Source of the DNA: CAWFGS01 sp963815535
GTDB taxonomy: Bacteria > Pseudomonadota > Alphaproteobacteria > Sphingomonadales > Sphingomonadaceae
DNA length: 64,000 nt
Assembly: GCA_963815535.1 (NCBI GenBank)
Contig: CAWFGS010000003.1
Span: forward strand, 372,001-436,000
Direction: 5' to 3'
The first letter of the stretch is position 1; every line of letters begins with the position of its first letter. The notes beneath the pieces are model-generated. The model did not search any database. It saw only the letters and a program-made list of their open reading frames with translations, and had not been told where the DNA came from. Position numbers and translations under genes: made by a program. Of the stretch, positions 8,259 to 17,967 are shown one piece after another.

Positions 8259-10914
8259 TCATTCGTTTGCGCCGTTCCCATCCACCGCCATCGCTTTCAA
8301 TTCGTATAGCAGATCGAGCGCATCGCGGGGGCTCAATGCATCGAGCGTTACGGCGTCCAACCGATCCCGCAACGCGTCGCGTTCCTCGGCCGGTTCCTGA
8401 GCCATAGCGGCAAACAGCGGCAGTTCGCCCAACCCGGCGGCCAGCCCGCCCGTCTGCGCGCGGCCCTGCTCCAGCTTCTTCAGCACGCCTTTCGCGCGGG
8501 CGATTACGGGTTTGGGCACTCCGGCGAGCCGGGCGACGGCAAGGCCGTAACTGCGATCGGCGGGGCCGGTGCTGAGTTCATGCAGCAACACCAGATCGCC
8601 CTTCCATTCGCGCGCCCGAACATGGTGCAGCGACAGCGCGTCGCAAGTGTCCGCCAATCGCGCCAGTTCATGATAATGCGTCGCGAACAGGCAGCGGCAG
8701 CGATTGGTTTCGTGCACCGCCTCCACCACCGCCCAGGCCAGCGCCAAGCCATCATAAGTCGATGTGCCGCGCCCGACCTCGTCCAGAATGACGAAACTGC
8801 GCGCGCTCGCCTGCGACAGAATGGCGGCGGTTTCGACCATTTCGACCATGAACGTCGATCGCCCGCGCGCCAGATTGTCCGCCGCACCGACCCGGCTGAA
8901 CAATCGATCCACAATGCCGATATCGGCCGATTGCGCCGGCACGAAACCGCCCGCTTGCGCCAACAGGACGATCAACGCGTTTTGGCGCAGGAACGTGGAT
9001 TTGCCGCCCATATTCGGCCCGCCGATCAGCCACAGCCGGTCGTCCGGGCCAAGGGTGCAATCGTTGCTGACGAACCGCCCGCCCGTCTTCGCCAGCGCCG
9101 CCTCCACCACCGGATGCCGACCGCCGGTGATGGCGAGCGTGGTGTCGTCCAGCATCGTGGGTTCGCACCAGTCGCCTTGCGCGGCGCGTTCGGCCTGCCC
9201 CGCCGCCACATCGATCCGCGCGAGCGCATCGGCGGTGGCGGCGATGGCGAGCCCCGCTGCGGAGACATTCTGCACCAGCTCTTCGAAATGCGCGTCTTCC
9301 GCTGCCAGCGCGTGACCGCCCGCCTCCGCAATGCGCGACGCTTCCTCGTGCAAGGACAGCGAATTGAACCGCACCGCACCCGCCATCGTCTGGCGATGGG
9401 TGAAGCCGCTGTCGGACGCCATCAGGGGGTCGGCATGTTTGGCGGGCACTTCGATGAAATAGCCGAGCACGCCGTTATGCTTGATTTTCAGCGCGCCGAT
9501 ATCGGTTTCGCTCGCGATAGCGGGCTTCCATCGCGGCGATGGCGCGGCGGGCATTGCCGGACGTGGCGCGCAGCGCGTCCAGCGCCTCGTCGTACCCTTC
9601 CGCCACGAACCCGCCTTGGCCGCGTTCGGTGGGCGGGGATGGGACGAGCGCCCGGCCCAGCACGTCGGTCAAGGCACCGTGCCCGCCCAGGGCCGGAAGC
9701 AACTCGGCCAGCATCGCGGGCGCCGCGTCAGTGCTGACAAGCGAATCGCGAATGCGCCGCGCCTCGCCCAGACCGTCGCGAATTTGCCCCAGATCGCGCG
9801 GACTGCCGCGCCCGGCGATCACCCGGCCCAGAGCCCGACCGATATCGGGCAAAGCGCGCATAATGTCGCGCAGGTCGCCCCGCAGCAGCGGGTCGTCGTG
9901 AAGCCAGCGGACCATACCCAGCCGCGCGACAATGCCGGCCCGATCGAGCAGCGGTTCTGCCAGATCCTTCGCCAGCAAACGCGCGCCCGCGCCCGTCACG
10001 CAGCGATCGATGGCGGCGATCAGGCTGCCTTCGCGTCCCCCGCTTTGGTCGGTCAGGATTTCCAGACTGGCTCGCGTCGCCTCGTCCATCGCCAATTGCG
10101 CTGCGCCGCCGACCACCACCGGATGTTGCAGGAAAGGCAAGGTGCCGCGTCCGACATGATCCAAATAGGCGAGCAATCCGCTCGCCGCCGCCAGCATGGG
10201 GCGGGTGAAATCGCCGAACCCATCCAGCGTGGCGACGCCATGCACAGCCCGCAATCGTGCGGCCCCGTCGTCGCTCGCGAAATCGGCAGTGGGGCGTAAA
10301 GTCGCCTCTTCTGGCGCGCCATCCATGTCTTCGGGCACAATCAGTTCGGTTGCCCCCAACCGCGCCAACGCCGCACCCATCGCATCGGGCGCGCATTCCT
10401 CCAGCTCCATCCGCCCGGTCGAAATATCGCAGGCCGCGATGCCGATCATGCCGCGCACTTCGCAGATCGCTGCCAGCATGTTGGCCCGGCGCGGTTCCAG
10501 CAGCGCGTCCTCCGTCAGCGTTCCCGCCGTCACGAACCGCACGATATCGCGCGCGACCAGCGCCTTCGACCCGCGGCCCTCTTTCTTGGCGCGAACCTTC
10601 GCTTCTGCGGGTGTTTCCACCTGTTCGGCGATCGCGACGCGGCATCCCCCCTTGATCAGCCGCGCGAGGTAGCTTTCCGCGCTGTGCACGGGAACGCCGC
10701 ACATTGGCACAGGCTGGCCGCCATGTTCGCCGCGTGTCGTCAATGCGATGTCGAGAATGGCCGCGGCGTGGCGGGCATCGTCGAAGAAAAGTTCGAAAAA
10801 ATCGCCCATTCGGTAAAACAGCAGGCAATCCCCCGCCTGTTCCTTCAGCGCCAGAAACTGTTCCATCATGGGCGTAGTTTTGATGGGTGGCGGGGTGGGC
10901 AGCGGAGCGGGCAT
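8259..10914 (-). CDS. mutS: DNA mismatch repair ATPase MutS, one frameshift
   Basis: Recognises mismatches and small loops and starts methyl-independent or MutL-dependent repair. The mismatch-binding domain I has CLLFYRMGDFFELFFDD with the Phe-x-Glu wedge, followed by the connector, the lever/clamp, and the ABC ATPase. Walker A is GPNMGGKSTFLRQNA, and the signature / Walker B region is FVILDEVGRGTSTYDG with an ATHYHEL switch. One extra base near 9511 splits it; RYRE before and TDIGALKIKHNGV after join without loss. Length after correction is about 884 residues, normal. Start ATG 10914 (MPAPLPTPPPIKTTPMMEQF) is preferred over in-frame upstream codons, because family members begin just before MMEQF. 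It is divergent from maeB. Confidence 0.96.
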
Positions 10915-11038
10915 GGCGGATACGTAGCGGGCGGCGCGCCGCTCGAAAAGCGCCCCGTGCGCCCTTTCCCCTATCGCCCGATAGTTCGCGCAGGTAGAGG
11001 TCGGAAGAACGCAGGCATCCAGCGAAAAGAGGCATTCA

Positions 11039-13303
11039 GTGGCGGACGACAAACAGACGAGCTTCACCACGCGCGAGGCGTTGTTTTATCACGAAACAAT
11101 CCGCCCGGGTAAGATCGAGATCGTTGCATCCAAACCGATGACGACGCAGCGCGACCTGTCGCTCGCCTATTCCCCCGGCGTCGCCGCGCCGGTGCAGGCC
11201 ATCGCGGACGATCCCGCCAATGCCGCCAAATACACCGCGCGATCCAATCTGGTTGCGGTGATATCGAACGGCACGGCCATTCTGGGCATGGGCAATCTGG
11301 GCGCGCTTGCGTCGAAGCCGGTGATGGAGGGGAAAGCGGTGCTGTTTAAACGCTTCGCCGATGTGGATTCGATCGACATCGAACTGGATACCGAAGATCC
11401 CGAAGCTTTCATCAACGCGGTCGCATTGATGGAGCCGAGTTTCGGCGGCATCAATCTGGAAGACATCAAGGCGCCCGAATGCTTCATTATCGAACAGGCT
11501 TTGCGCGACCGGATGAACATCCCGATCATGCACGACGATCAGCACGGCACTGCCATTATCGCAGCGGCGGGGTTGATCAACGCCTGCCATGTCACCGGCC
11601 GCGATCTGAAGGATGTGCGGATGGTAGTGAACGGCGCAGGCGCCAGTGCGCTTGCCTGCACCGCGCTTATCAAGGCGCTGGGCGTGCCGCATGACAACGT
11701 GACCGTGTGCGATCGCGCGGGGCCGATCTATCGCGGACGGAAAAAGGATATCGATCAGTGGAAAAGCGCGCATGCGATCGACACCGATGCGCGATCGCTG
11801 GAAGAGGCGTTGCAGGGGGCGGACATCTTCCTGGGCCTGTCGGCGGCGGGCGCGCTGAAGCCCGAATGGATCGCCAATATGGCGGATCAACCGATCATCT
11901 TCGCGATGGCGAACCCCGTGCCGGAAATCATGCCCGATCTAGCCAAGGAAGTGCGCCCCGACGCGATCATCGCCACCGGCCGCAGCGATTTTCCCAATCA
12001 GGTCAACAACGTGCTGGGCTTCCCCTTCATCTTTCGCGGCGCGCTGGACGTGCGGGCGACCACGATCAATGAAGAAATGAAAGTCGCCGCCGCGCATGCC
12101 ATCGCCGCGCTGGCTCGCGAACGCGTGCCCGAAGAGGTTGCGGTGGCTTACGGCACCAATCACACGTTCGGGCGCGACTACATCATCCCTGCGCCGTTCG
12201 ACCCCCGCCTGATCGAACGCGTGTCGAGCGCGGTGGCGAAGGCCGCGATGGACAGCGGGGTGGCGCAGGACCGGATCGAGGATTTCGACGCCTATGCCCT
12301 GACCTTAAAGGCGCGCCTAAATCCGACGACATCCGTTCTGACGCGGGTGTACGAAGAGGCGAAGGCGAACCCCAAGCGGGTGGTGTTTGCAGAAGCCGAA
12401 GAAGACGTCGTGATGCGCGCCGCAATCCAATTCCGTGATTTCGGCTATGGCACGCCGGTTTTGGTTGGTCGAACCAAAGCGGTTAAGGCGAAGCTTGTCG
12501 AGCTGGGCGTGGACGATCCCGATGCGTTCGAGATCGAGAATTCCTACGATAGCATCCACGTGCCCGAAATGGTCGATTTCCTGTACAAACGACTGCAACG
12601 CAAAGGCTATACAGAGCGCGACATTCGCCGGATGGTGAATCAAGAGCGCAACGTATTCGCCGCGTTGCTGGTGGCATTGGGTGCAGGCGATGCCATGATA
12701 TCGGGCCTGACCCGTCCATTCGCGCAGACCGCGCGGGAAATCAATCTGGTGCTCGACCCCAAACCGGGCGCGATCCCGTTTGGCATCCACATGATGGTGG
12801 GCAAGAATTACAGCGTGTTCCTGGCCGATACGACCATCAACGAACGTCCCGACGCGCCGATGCTGGCGCATATCGCAAAAGAAACCGCTGCGGTTGCAAA
12901 ACGGTTGGGCCACGAACCGCGCGTGGCGTTCCTGTCCTATTCCACATTCGGCAATCCATCGGGCAAATGGCTGGAGAATATCCGCGATGCGGTGCACCTG
13001 CTCGATACCGAAGGGGTGGGTTTCGAATATGAGGGGGAAATGGCCCCCGACGCCGCACTCAACACCAAGGTCATGGAACAATATCCCTTCAGCCGCCTGT
13101 CCGGCCCTGCCAACGTGTTGATTATGCCGGGTCTGCAATCGGCGAACCTGTCGGCCAAGCTGCTACGCGAACTGGGCGGCGGCGCGACGATCGGGCCGAT
13201 GATGATCGGTATGGAAAAGCCGGTGCAGATCGCCCCGATGACCGCCATCGCGCCCGAAGTGCTGACGCTGGCCGTGCTGGCCGCTGCGGGTGTGGTGGGC
13301 TGA
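11039..13303 (+). CDS. maeB: NADP-dependent malic enzyme with phosphotransacetylase-like domain
   Basis: 754 residues, intact. Decarboxylates malate to pyruvate and makes NADPH, linking the TCA cycle to gluconeogenesis and acetyl-CoA supply. The N-terminal malic domain shows YSPGVAAPVQAIADDP, the metal-binding IMHDDQHGTAI, the Rossmann VVNGAGASALAC, and FAMANPVPEI. From about residue 430 a phosphotransacetylase-like domain follows (LIMPGLQSANLSAKLL near the end), usually regulatory rather than catalytic in this 'MaeB' class. GTG 11039 is used as start (MADDKQTSFTTREALFYH), 125 bp from the divergent mutS start. Confidence 0.97.
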   Translation: MADDKQTSFTTREALFYHETIRPGKIEIVASKPMTTQRDLSLAYSPGVAAPVQAIADDPANAAKYTARSNLVAVISNGTAILGMGNLGALASKPVMEGKAVLFKRFADVDSIDIELDTEDPEAFINAVALMEPSFGGINLEDIKAPECFIIEQALRDRMNIPIMHDDQHGTAIIAAAGLINACHVTGRDLKDVRMVVNGAGASALACTALIKALGVPHDNVTVCDRAGPIYRGRKKDIDQWKSAHAIDTDARSLEEALQGADIFLGLSAAGALKPEWIANMADQPIIFAMANPVPEIMPDLAKEVRPDAIIATGRSDFPNQVNNVLGFPFIFRGALDVRATTINEEMKVAAAHAIAALARERVPEEVAVAYGTNHTFGRDYIIPAPFDPRLIERVSSAVAKAAMDSGVAQDRIEDFDAYALTLKARLNPTTSVLTRVYEEAKANPKRVVFAEAEEDVVMRAAIQFRDFGYGTPVLVGRTKAVKAKLVELGVDDPDAFEIENSYDSIHVPEMVDFLYKRLQRKGYTERDIRRMVNQERNVFAALLVALGAGDAMISGLTRPFAQTAREINLVLDPKPGAIPFGIHMMVGKNYSVFLADTTINERPDAPMLAHIAKETAAVAKRLGHEPRVAFLSYSTFGNPSGKWLENIRDAVHLLDTEGVGFEYEGEMAPDAALNTKVMEQYPFSRLSGPANVLIMPGLQSANLSAKLLRELGGGATIGPMMIGMEKPVQIAPMTAIAPEVLTLAVLAAAGVVG

Positions 13304-13315
13304 TCCGCAGACGAG

Positions 13316-14038
13316 TCACCCCTCGGCAATCTCCGGTGGCAGTTCCACGTGGTATCGGCGGTCACCGGGTTCGGGGAAGACCAGCACGTCGATGCTGTCC
13401 CCGACCAGATCGGTTGGGTCGATCCAGATCGGATCGCTTTCGAACCGCCTGATACGATTGGTGGCGGGGTGTTTGCCCTGCGCCGCGATACGAAACGGGC
13501 TGCGCCCTTGCGATTTTCGCCCGGTGTCGCGGAAGACGTCGATAATTTGGGCCGGGATGCGAACGCCCGATCGTCGCAAACGCGCGATCTTACGACGTCG
13601 CATCACGGGCTGCGCGAGGAATGCTGCACCGATCCCGCCGAAGACCAGGCCGAAACCGCCGAATATTAGGCTCAGGAAGTGGCGTTGGCCGAAACTGTCT
13701 ATACGCGCCGCACCAGGCCGTTCGGGGCGGTAGAGCACGTCGACGGATTCCTGCATATCGAAGGCCGGCGGATTGGACGCAACTTTGCCGCGAAACCGGT
13801 AAATCGTTCCCGTACGATCGCGGTATATGACGATTGGGGCATAGGTGGTGCTATCGCTGGACCGCGAATTGGCAAAACCGGTTACGAACCCTTGTGCGCG
13901 GACTGCATCCTTCGCAAACCGCCAATCGGATATTGCCGCCGCCAGCCCGACGCCGCCGAATAGCAATCCGAAAGCGAGGAAAACCGATCCGATCCATTGC
14001 GACGATTTGCGAAACATGGGCAGTGCGGTCTTCGCCAA
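13316..14038 (-). CDS. DUF3592-type membrane protein
   Basis: 240 residues with two membrane segments: WIGSVFLAFGLLFGGVGLAAAI near the N-terminus and FLSLIFGGFGLVFGGIGAAFL in the middle. A soluble, mostly beta domain lies between them (APIVIYRDRTGTIYRFRGK, SVDVLYRPERPGAARIDSF), which is the DUF3592 pattern. A second, similar soluble stretch follows TM2. Function is unknown in the family. It is convergent with maeB, only 12 bp from its stop. ATG 14038 is used; ATG 14017 (MFRKSSQW) is also possible. Confidence 0.7.
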   Translation of the reverse strand: MAKTALPMFRKSSQWIGSVFLAFGLLFGGVGLAAAISDWRFAKDAVRAQGFVTGFANSRSSDSTTYAPIVIYRDRTGTIYRFRGKVASNPPAFDMQESVDVLYRPERPGAARIDSFGQRHFLSLIFGGFGLVFGGIGAAFLAQPVMRRRKIARLRRSGVRIPAQIIDVFRDTGRKSQGRSPFRIAAQGKHPATNRIRRFESDPIWIDPTDLVGDSIDVLVFPEPGDRRYHVELPPEIAEG

Positions 14039-14057
14039 TCTTTATCCCGAATGCCAT

Positions 14058-14096
14058 GAAAAAGGGCGGAACCGGCAAATTCGCCGGTCCCGCCCC
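14058..14096 (-). terminator. Rho-independent terminator after the DUF892 gene
   Basis: Read on the minus strand, GGGGCGGGACCGGCG pairs through a short AT-rich loop with the arm ending CCGGTTCCGCCC, followed by a run of five T. It lies about 24 bp downstream of the DUF892 stop codon. Confidence 0.8.
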
Positions 14097-14119
14097 AAAT
14101 TCTCAAATCGTCAATCGCC

Positions 14120-14614
14120 TTAGACGGCGGCTTTGTTCACTTCGCCTTCCGCGATCTTCGTCATTTCGTCGTCACCGCTATATGTCGCGTCGAGGCAGTC
14201 CTGCAGGACCTTCTGGTCGTCCTTCAGGTCCAGACGCTTGGCGAATGCGACCAGGCAGCCGTAACCAGCGATGCCGTAATGGGTCATGCGCTGATATTGC
14301 GTGATGATCGATGCATCGCGCACGTCGTCGTCGCCGAAATCTTCTTCCAGAGTATGCGCCTTGGCTTCCTTCACCAGGCCTTCCATGCCCTTGCAATGTT
14401 CGCCGCTGGGGTCCGCACCGTGGCCCTTGATCAGCTTTTCAAGCTTGCCCATGCCGGTCTGAATACCTTCGACACCGCGTTCGAGTGCTTTTTTCAGATT
14501 TTCGTTCTTGGCGGCTTCGTGCAGTTTCTTGGTCACGGCGAGCGACTGTTTGTCGGCGCTGTAGATGTCCTGCATCTGGTCGATGTAAAGGTCTTTCAAT
14601 GTGTCCATGCTCAT
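14120..14614 (-). CDS. DUF892 / YciF-type ferritin-like protein
   Basis: 164 residues, helical, of the DUF892 (YciE/YciF) ferritin-like family. Starts MSMDTLKDLYIDQMQDIYSA, the typical family opening ('LyvdqLqdiYsAE'). GIQTGMGKLEKLIKGHGADP and the metal-ligand-type helix ITQYQRMTHYGIAGYGCLVA follow. In E. coli and others these proteins are stress-induced with a suspected iron- or radical-related role. No signal peptide, so cytosolic. Monocistronic: it has its own terminator and 139 bp of upstream spacer. Confidence 0.88.
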   Translation of the reverse strand: MSMDTLKDLYIDQMQDIYSADKQSLAVTKKLHEAAKNENLKKALERGVEGIQTGMGKLEKLIKGHGADPSGEHCKGMEGLVKEAKAHTLEEDFGDDDVRDASIITQYQRMTHYGIAGYGCLVAFAKRLDLKDDQKVLQDCLDATYSGDDEMTKIAEGEVNKAAV

Positions 14615-14753
14615 GGGGTATTCTCCGATCGGGGTGCGGCTGGCGAATGTCGCGCCGCTTCACCTATACCAATGGCGCAAGGGGCCCCTGCGTTCCGCGA
14701 ATGACGCAACAAGCGCAAATAAACATTCGTCGCAGGCGATCATCGGGCGGCGT

Positions 14754-15467
14754 TCAGCGTTTGCGATAGCGGAAATACCAGACCTCGTGACCGAACACGT
14801 CGCGCGCTTTCTTCTCATAGCGCGTTTCGCTCCACCCGGCGGGGCGGTTCTGGAAATCGGACGGGGTATCGATCAGCCATTCGAAAGGGGCACCGGGGCC
14901 TTGGGTGTGGCGGCGCATCACCATCAAAGCGTGGCGCAGGTAGATGTCGTGATCGGTGCCGAAGCGGAATTCGCCGCCGCGCTTCAGCTTGTCCGCGATC
15001 AGTCGGACCGGTCCGTCATTCATCATGCGCCGCTTGGCATGGCGCGCTTTCGGCCAGGGGTCGGGGTGAAGCAGATAGACGAAGCTGAGTGCACCGTCGG
15101 GAATGCGCGACAGAACCTGCAACGCGTCGCCCAGCTCCAGGCGCACATTGCCGAGCTTGCCCGTTTCCACATGCCCCAAAGCGGCCGCGACGCCGTTGAC
15201 GAAGGGTTCGGCCCCGATGAAGCCGTGATCGGGCAACATGTCCGCGCGGTGGGCAAGGTGTTCGCCACTGCCGAACCCGATTTCGAAATGCAGCGGGCGA
15301 TCGTCACCGAATAATGCGTGCGAGGTGACCGGACCTTCCGGCGGGACCGTGATTTTCGGCAGAAGATTGTCGATCAGACCTTGCTGGTGTGGGCGCAAAG
15401 GTTTGCCGATGGAGCGCCCATACAGGCGATTGAGCGTGGTGGGATCGCCCTGTTTATACGCAGTCAT
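14754..15467 (-). CDS. trmB: tRNA (guanine(46)-N7)-methyltransferase
   Basis: SAM-dependent methyltransferase that makes m7G46 in the variable loop of tRNA. 237 residues, intact. The SAM-binding motif I is FEIGFGSGEHL. The conserved core SFVYLLHPDPWPKARHAKRR contains the DPWPK(x)RH signature of TrmB. The C-terminal FRFGTDHDIYLRHAL and SETRYEKKA are also typical. Starts with ATG 15467. The gene lies 72 bp downstream of ctrA on the same strand. Confidence 0.96.
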   Translation of the reverse strand: MTAYKQGDPTTLNRLYGRSIGKPLRPHQQGLIDNLLPKITVPPEGPVTSHALFGDDRPLHFEIGFGSGEHLAHRADMLPDHGFIGAEPFVNGVAAALGHVETGKLGNVRLELGDALQVLSRIPDGALSFVYLLHPDPWPKARHAKRRMMNDGPVRLIADKLKRGGEFRFGTDHDIYLRHALMVMRRHTQGPGAPFEWLIDTPSDFQNRPAGWSETRYEKKARDVFGHEVWYFRYRKR

Positions 15468-15539
15468 GCCGCGCGATAGAGGGGTTGCCCGGTCAGCTCA
15501 AGCGGCGGTCGCCCAAAGCCGTCATCCTGAGCTGTCGTC

Positions 15540-16235
15540 CTAAGCCGCTTCCGCCTGTTCTTCGGGATCGCGCAGCACGTAGCCGCGGCCCCAGACGGTT
15601 TCGATGTAATTGTCGCCGCCGCACGCATGCGACAGTTTCTTGCGTAGCTTGCAGATGAACACGTCGATGATCTTCAGTTCCGGTTCGTCCATCCCGCCGT
15701 ACAGGTGATTGAGGAACATTTCCTTCGTCAGCGTCGTGCCTTTGCGTAAGCTGAGCAGTTCCAGCATCGCATATTCCTTGCCCGTCAGATGGACGCGGGC
15801 GCTGTCCACTTCGACCGTTTTCGCATCCAGATTGACGGCGAGCTTGCCCGTGCGAATGACCGATTGGCTGTGCCCCTTGGACCGGCGAACCACGGCGTGA
15901 ATGCGCGCGACCAGTTCTTCGCGGTGGAACGGCTTGGTCACGTAATCGTCCGCGCCGAAACCGAAACTGCGGATCTTGCTGTCCATTTCGGCAATGCCGC
16001 TCAGGATCAGCACCGGCGTTTGCACCTTGGCAACGCGCAGTTTTTTCAACACATCGTAACCATGCATGTCAGGTAGGTTCAGATCGAGCAGGATGATGTC
16101 GTAATCATACAGCTTCCCCAGATCGAGGCCTTCCTCGCCGAGATCGGTGGAATAGCAATTGAAGCCTTCCGTCGTCAGCATCAGTTCGATCGCCTTGGCG
16201 GTCGTGGGCTCGTCTTCGATCAGCAATACTCGCAT
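15540..16235 (-). CDS. ctrA: Cell-cycle master response regulator CtrA
   Basis: OmpR-type response regulator that controls cell-cycle, division and motility genes in alphaproteobacteria. 231 residues from ATG 16235. The receiver domain starts MRVLLIEDEP, with acidic residues at 8 and 9, phosphoacceptor Asp51 in IILLDLNLPDMHGYD and the conserved Lys in YVTKPF. The winged-helix domain has RVHLTGKEYAMLELLSLRKG and the near-invariant CtrA end FICKLRKKLSHACGG...YIETVWGRGYVLRDP. The in-frame extension to 16304 is not used, because the family begins exactly at MRVLL. CtrA-like half-sites lie upstream, suggesting autoregulation. It sits downstream of rpoN with about 150 bp between. Confidence 0.97.
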   Translation of the reverse strand: MRVLLIEDEPTTAKAIELMLTTEGFNCYSTDLGEEGLDLGKLYDYDIILLDLNLPDMHGYDVLKKLRVAKVQTPVLILSGIAEMDSKIRSFGFGADDYVTKPFHREELVARIHAVVRRSKGHSQSVIRTGKLAVNLDAKTVEVDSARVHLTGKEYAMLELLSLRKGTTLTKEMFLNHLYGGMDEPELKIIDVFICKLRKKLSHACGGDNYIETVWGRGYVLRDPEEQAEAA

Positions 16236-16290
16236 GGGTGGTTCCCCTCTACCCGAACTGGTGGCCTCAAAAACGCGACGGCCCGTATGT

Positions 16291-16340
16291 TTTGTTAACC
16301 ACACAAGTTCTGAACAGAAAAGGTTAATTAACCGTAAAAG
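16291..16340 (-). promoter_or_regulatory. Candidate CtrA-box region upstream of ctrA
   Basis: The CtrA consensus is TTAA-N7-TTAA. Upstream of ctrA, TTAA at 16324-16327 is followed after 7 bases by TAAA at 16335-16338. Further TTAA half-sites are at 16295-16298 and 16328-16331. AT-rich half-sites cluster here within otherwise GC-rich DNA, 60-105 bp from the start codon. This is a sequence match only. Confidence 0.5.
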
Positions 16341-16382
16341 GGTTTGCGCCTTCCGCTCGCTCCGCCTGTTTACCCCCTTCGC

Positions 16383-17843
16383 TTACATCGCTGCCAGTTT
16401 CTTGGCGCGGCGGCGTTGAACGCTGCTGCCGATGCCCATCGCCTCGCGGTATTTGGCGACCGTCCGGCGGGCAAGATCGAACCCTTCCCCTTTCAGCAGC
16501 GCCACCAGCTTGTCGTCGGACAGGATCGCTTTGGGCTCTTCCGCATCGGTCAGTGCCTTAATCCGCGCTTTGACTGCCTGCGACGACGCGCCTCCTTCGC
16601 CATCCGCATCGGCCCCCACGCCACTGGTGAAGAAATATTTCAGTTCGAACGTGCCGCGCGGGCAATGGAGATACTTGTTGGAAGTGACCCTGCTGACCGT
16701 GCTTTCATGCATATCGATCGCATCGGCCACGGCGCGCAGGGTCAGGGGTTTGAGGTGGGAAACGCCGTGGCGGAAAAACCCGCTTTGCTGCTTCACGATC
16801 TGCGCGCTGACTTTCAGAATGGTTTTCTGCCGCTGGTCCAGCGCCTTGATCAGCCAGTTCGCATCGGCCAGCTTTTCATTCAGCCATCCGCGCGATGCCT
16901 TGTCCGTGCAGCCGCCGCGCAGTTCGACGAAATAGCTGCGATTGACCACCAAACGCGGCAAGGTCGCTTCGTTGAGCGCGATGGTCCAGTCTTCATCCGA
17001 CCGATCCGCACGGGCAATCAGAATGTCCGGCACGACTGCGCTTTCGACCGATCCGCCGAAGGCCAGGCCGGGCTTGGGATCGAATTGCCGCAATTCCCCC
17101 AGCATGTCCGCGAAATCGCCGTCATCGACGCCGCACATGCGTTTCAGACGCGTAAAATCCCCCTTCGCCACCAGTTCCAGATTGTCGATCAGGCGCGCCA
17201 TGCACGGGTCGTATCGGTCGGCCTCGCGCGCCTGCAATGCGAGACACTCGGCCAGCGACCGCGCGCCCACCCCGGTCGGGTCGAGGCATTGGACCACCGC
17301 CAAGGCCGATTCGGCATCGGCAAGGGACACGGCAAGTTCCTCGACCGTTTGCAACAGGGGAGTTGCCAGATAGCCCGCATCGTCCAGCTGCCCGATCAGA
17401 TGGCGCGCGACGAATTCCTGACGATCGTCCGTGCAAGCTGCACCGATCTGCTGGTGCAGATGGTCGGCCAGGGACAGGACCGGTTGGGCGCGTTCCTCGA
17501 TATCCGGCAAATCGCCGGCGGGTGCGGCGGAACCGCTCGCGCCCCATTCGCCGTCGCCGGTTTCGCGATCCGTATCGACTGCGGTGCGATCGATATCGAG
17601 CGGCGCGTCGCCCTGGGTTGCATCGTCGGCGGACGGTTCCGCAACCGGCTCGATCGTTTCCGGCCCATCCTTCGCATCGCGCAATTCGCCGGCATCCAGC
17701 AGCGGGTTCGCCTCCAGCGCGTCGCCGATGAAGGTTTCGATTTCCAGATTGGACAGCGCCAGCAGCTTGATCGCCTGCTGGAGCTGGGGCGTCATTACCA
17801 GCGATTGGCTTTGCCGAAGGTCCAGGCGGGGGCCTAGCGACAC
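16383..17843 (-). CDS. rpoN: RNA polymerase sigma-54 factor
   Basis: 486 residues, intact. Region I (RLDLRQSQSLVMTPQLQQAI, Gln-rich activator-interaction part) is at the N-terminus. An acidic region II follows, then the core-binding domain, the HTH (LRAVADAIDMHESTVSRVTS followed by NKYLHCPRGTFELKYFF) and a C-terminal RpoN box seen as ARRTVAKYREAMGI. All parts needed for -24/-12 promoter recognition are present. It follows lptB on the same strand, the usual lpt-rpoN order in proteobacteria. The acidic linker (residues about 60-110) is long and low-complexity, common in alphaproteobacterial RpoN. Confidence 0.97.
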   Translation of the reverse strand: MSLGPRLDLRQSQSLVMTPQLQQAIKLLALSNLEIETFIGDALEANPLLDAGELRDAKDGPETIEPVAEPSADDATQGDAPLDIDRTAVDTDRETGDGEWGASGSAAPAGDLPDIEERAQPVLSLADHLHQQIGAACTDDRQEFVARHLIGQLDDAGYLATPLLQTVEELAVSLADAESALAVVQCLDPTGVGARSLAECLALQAREADRYDPCMARLIDNLELVAKGDFTRLKRMCGVDDGDFADMLGELRQFDPKPGLAFGGSVESAVVPDILIARADRSDEDWTIALNEATLPRLVVNRSYFVELRGGCTDKASRGWLNEKLADANWLIKALDQRQKTILKVSAQIVKQQSGFFRHGVSHLKPLTLRAVADAIDMHESTVSRVTSNKYLHCPRGTFELKYFFTSGVGADADGEGGASSQAVKARIKALTDAEEPKAILSDDKLVALLKGEGFDLARRTVAKYREAMGIGSSVQRRRAKKLAAM

Positions 17844-17967
17844 CGCAGGTTTGCTTACGCTCTGGCGATTCCAACCCTCTGCGCTTCCCCGCCACCCGAC
17901 CGGCTATCGAAAATCGATCGGATGATTGGGAGGCGCAAAGGACCGGAACCGCAGGTTACGCGAAAAC

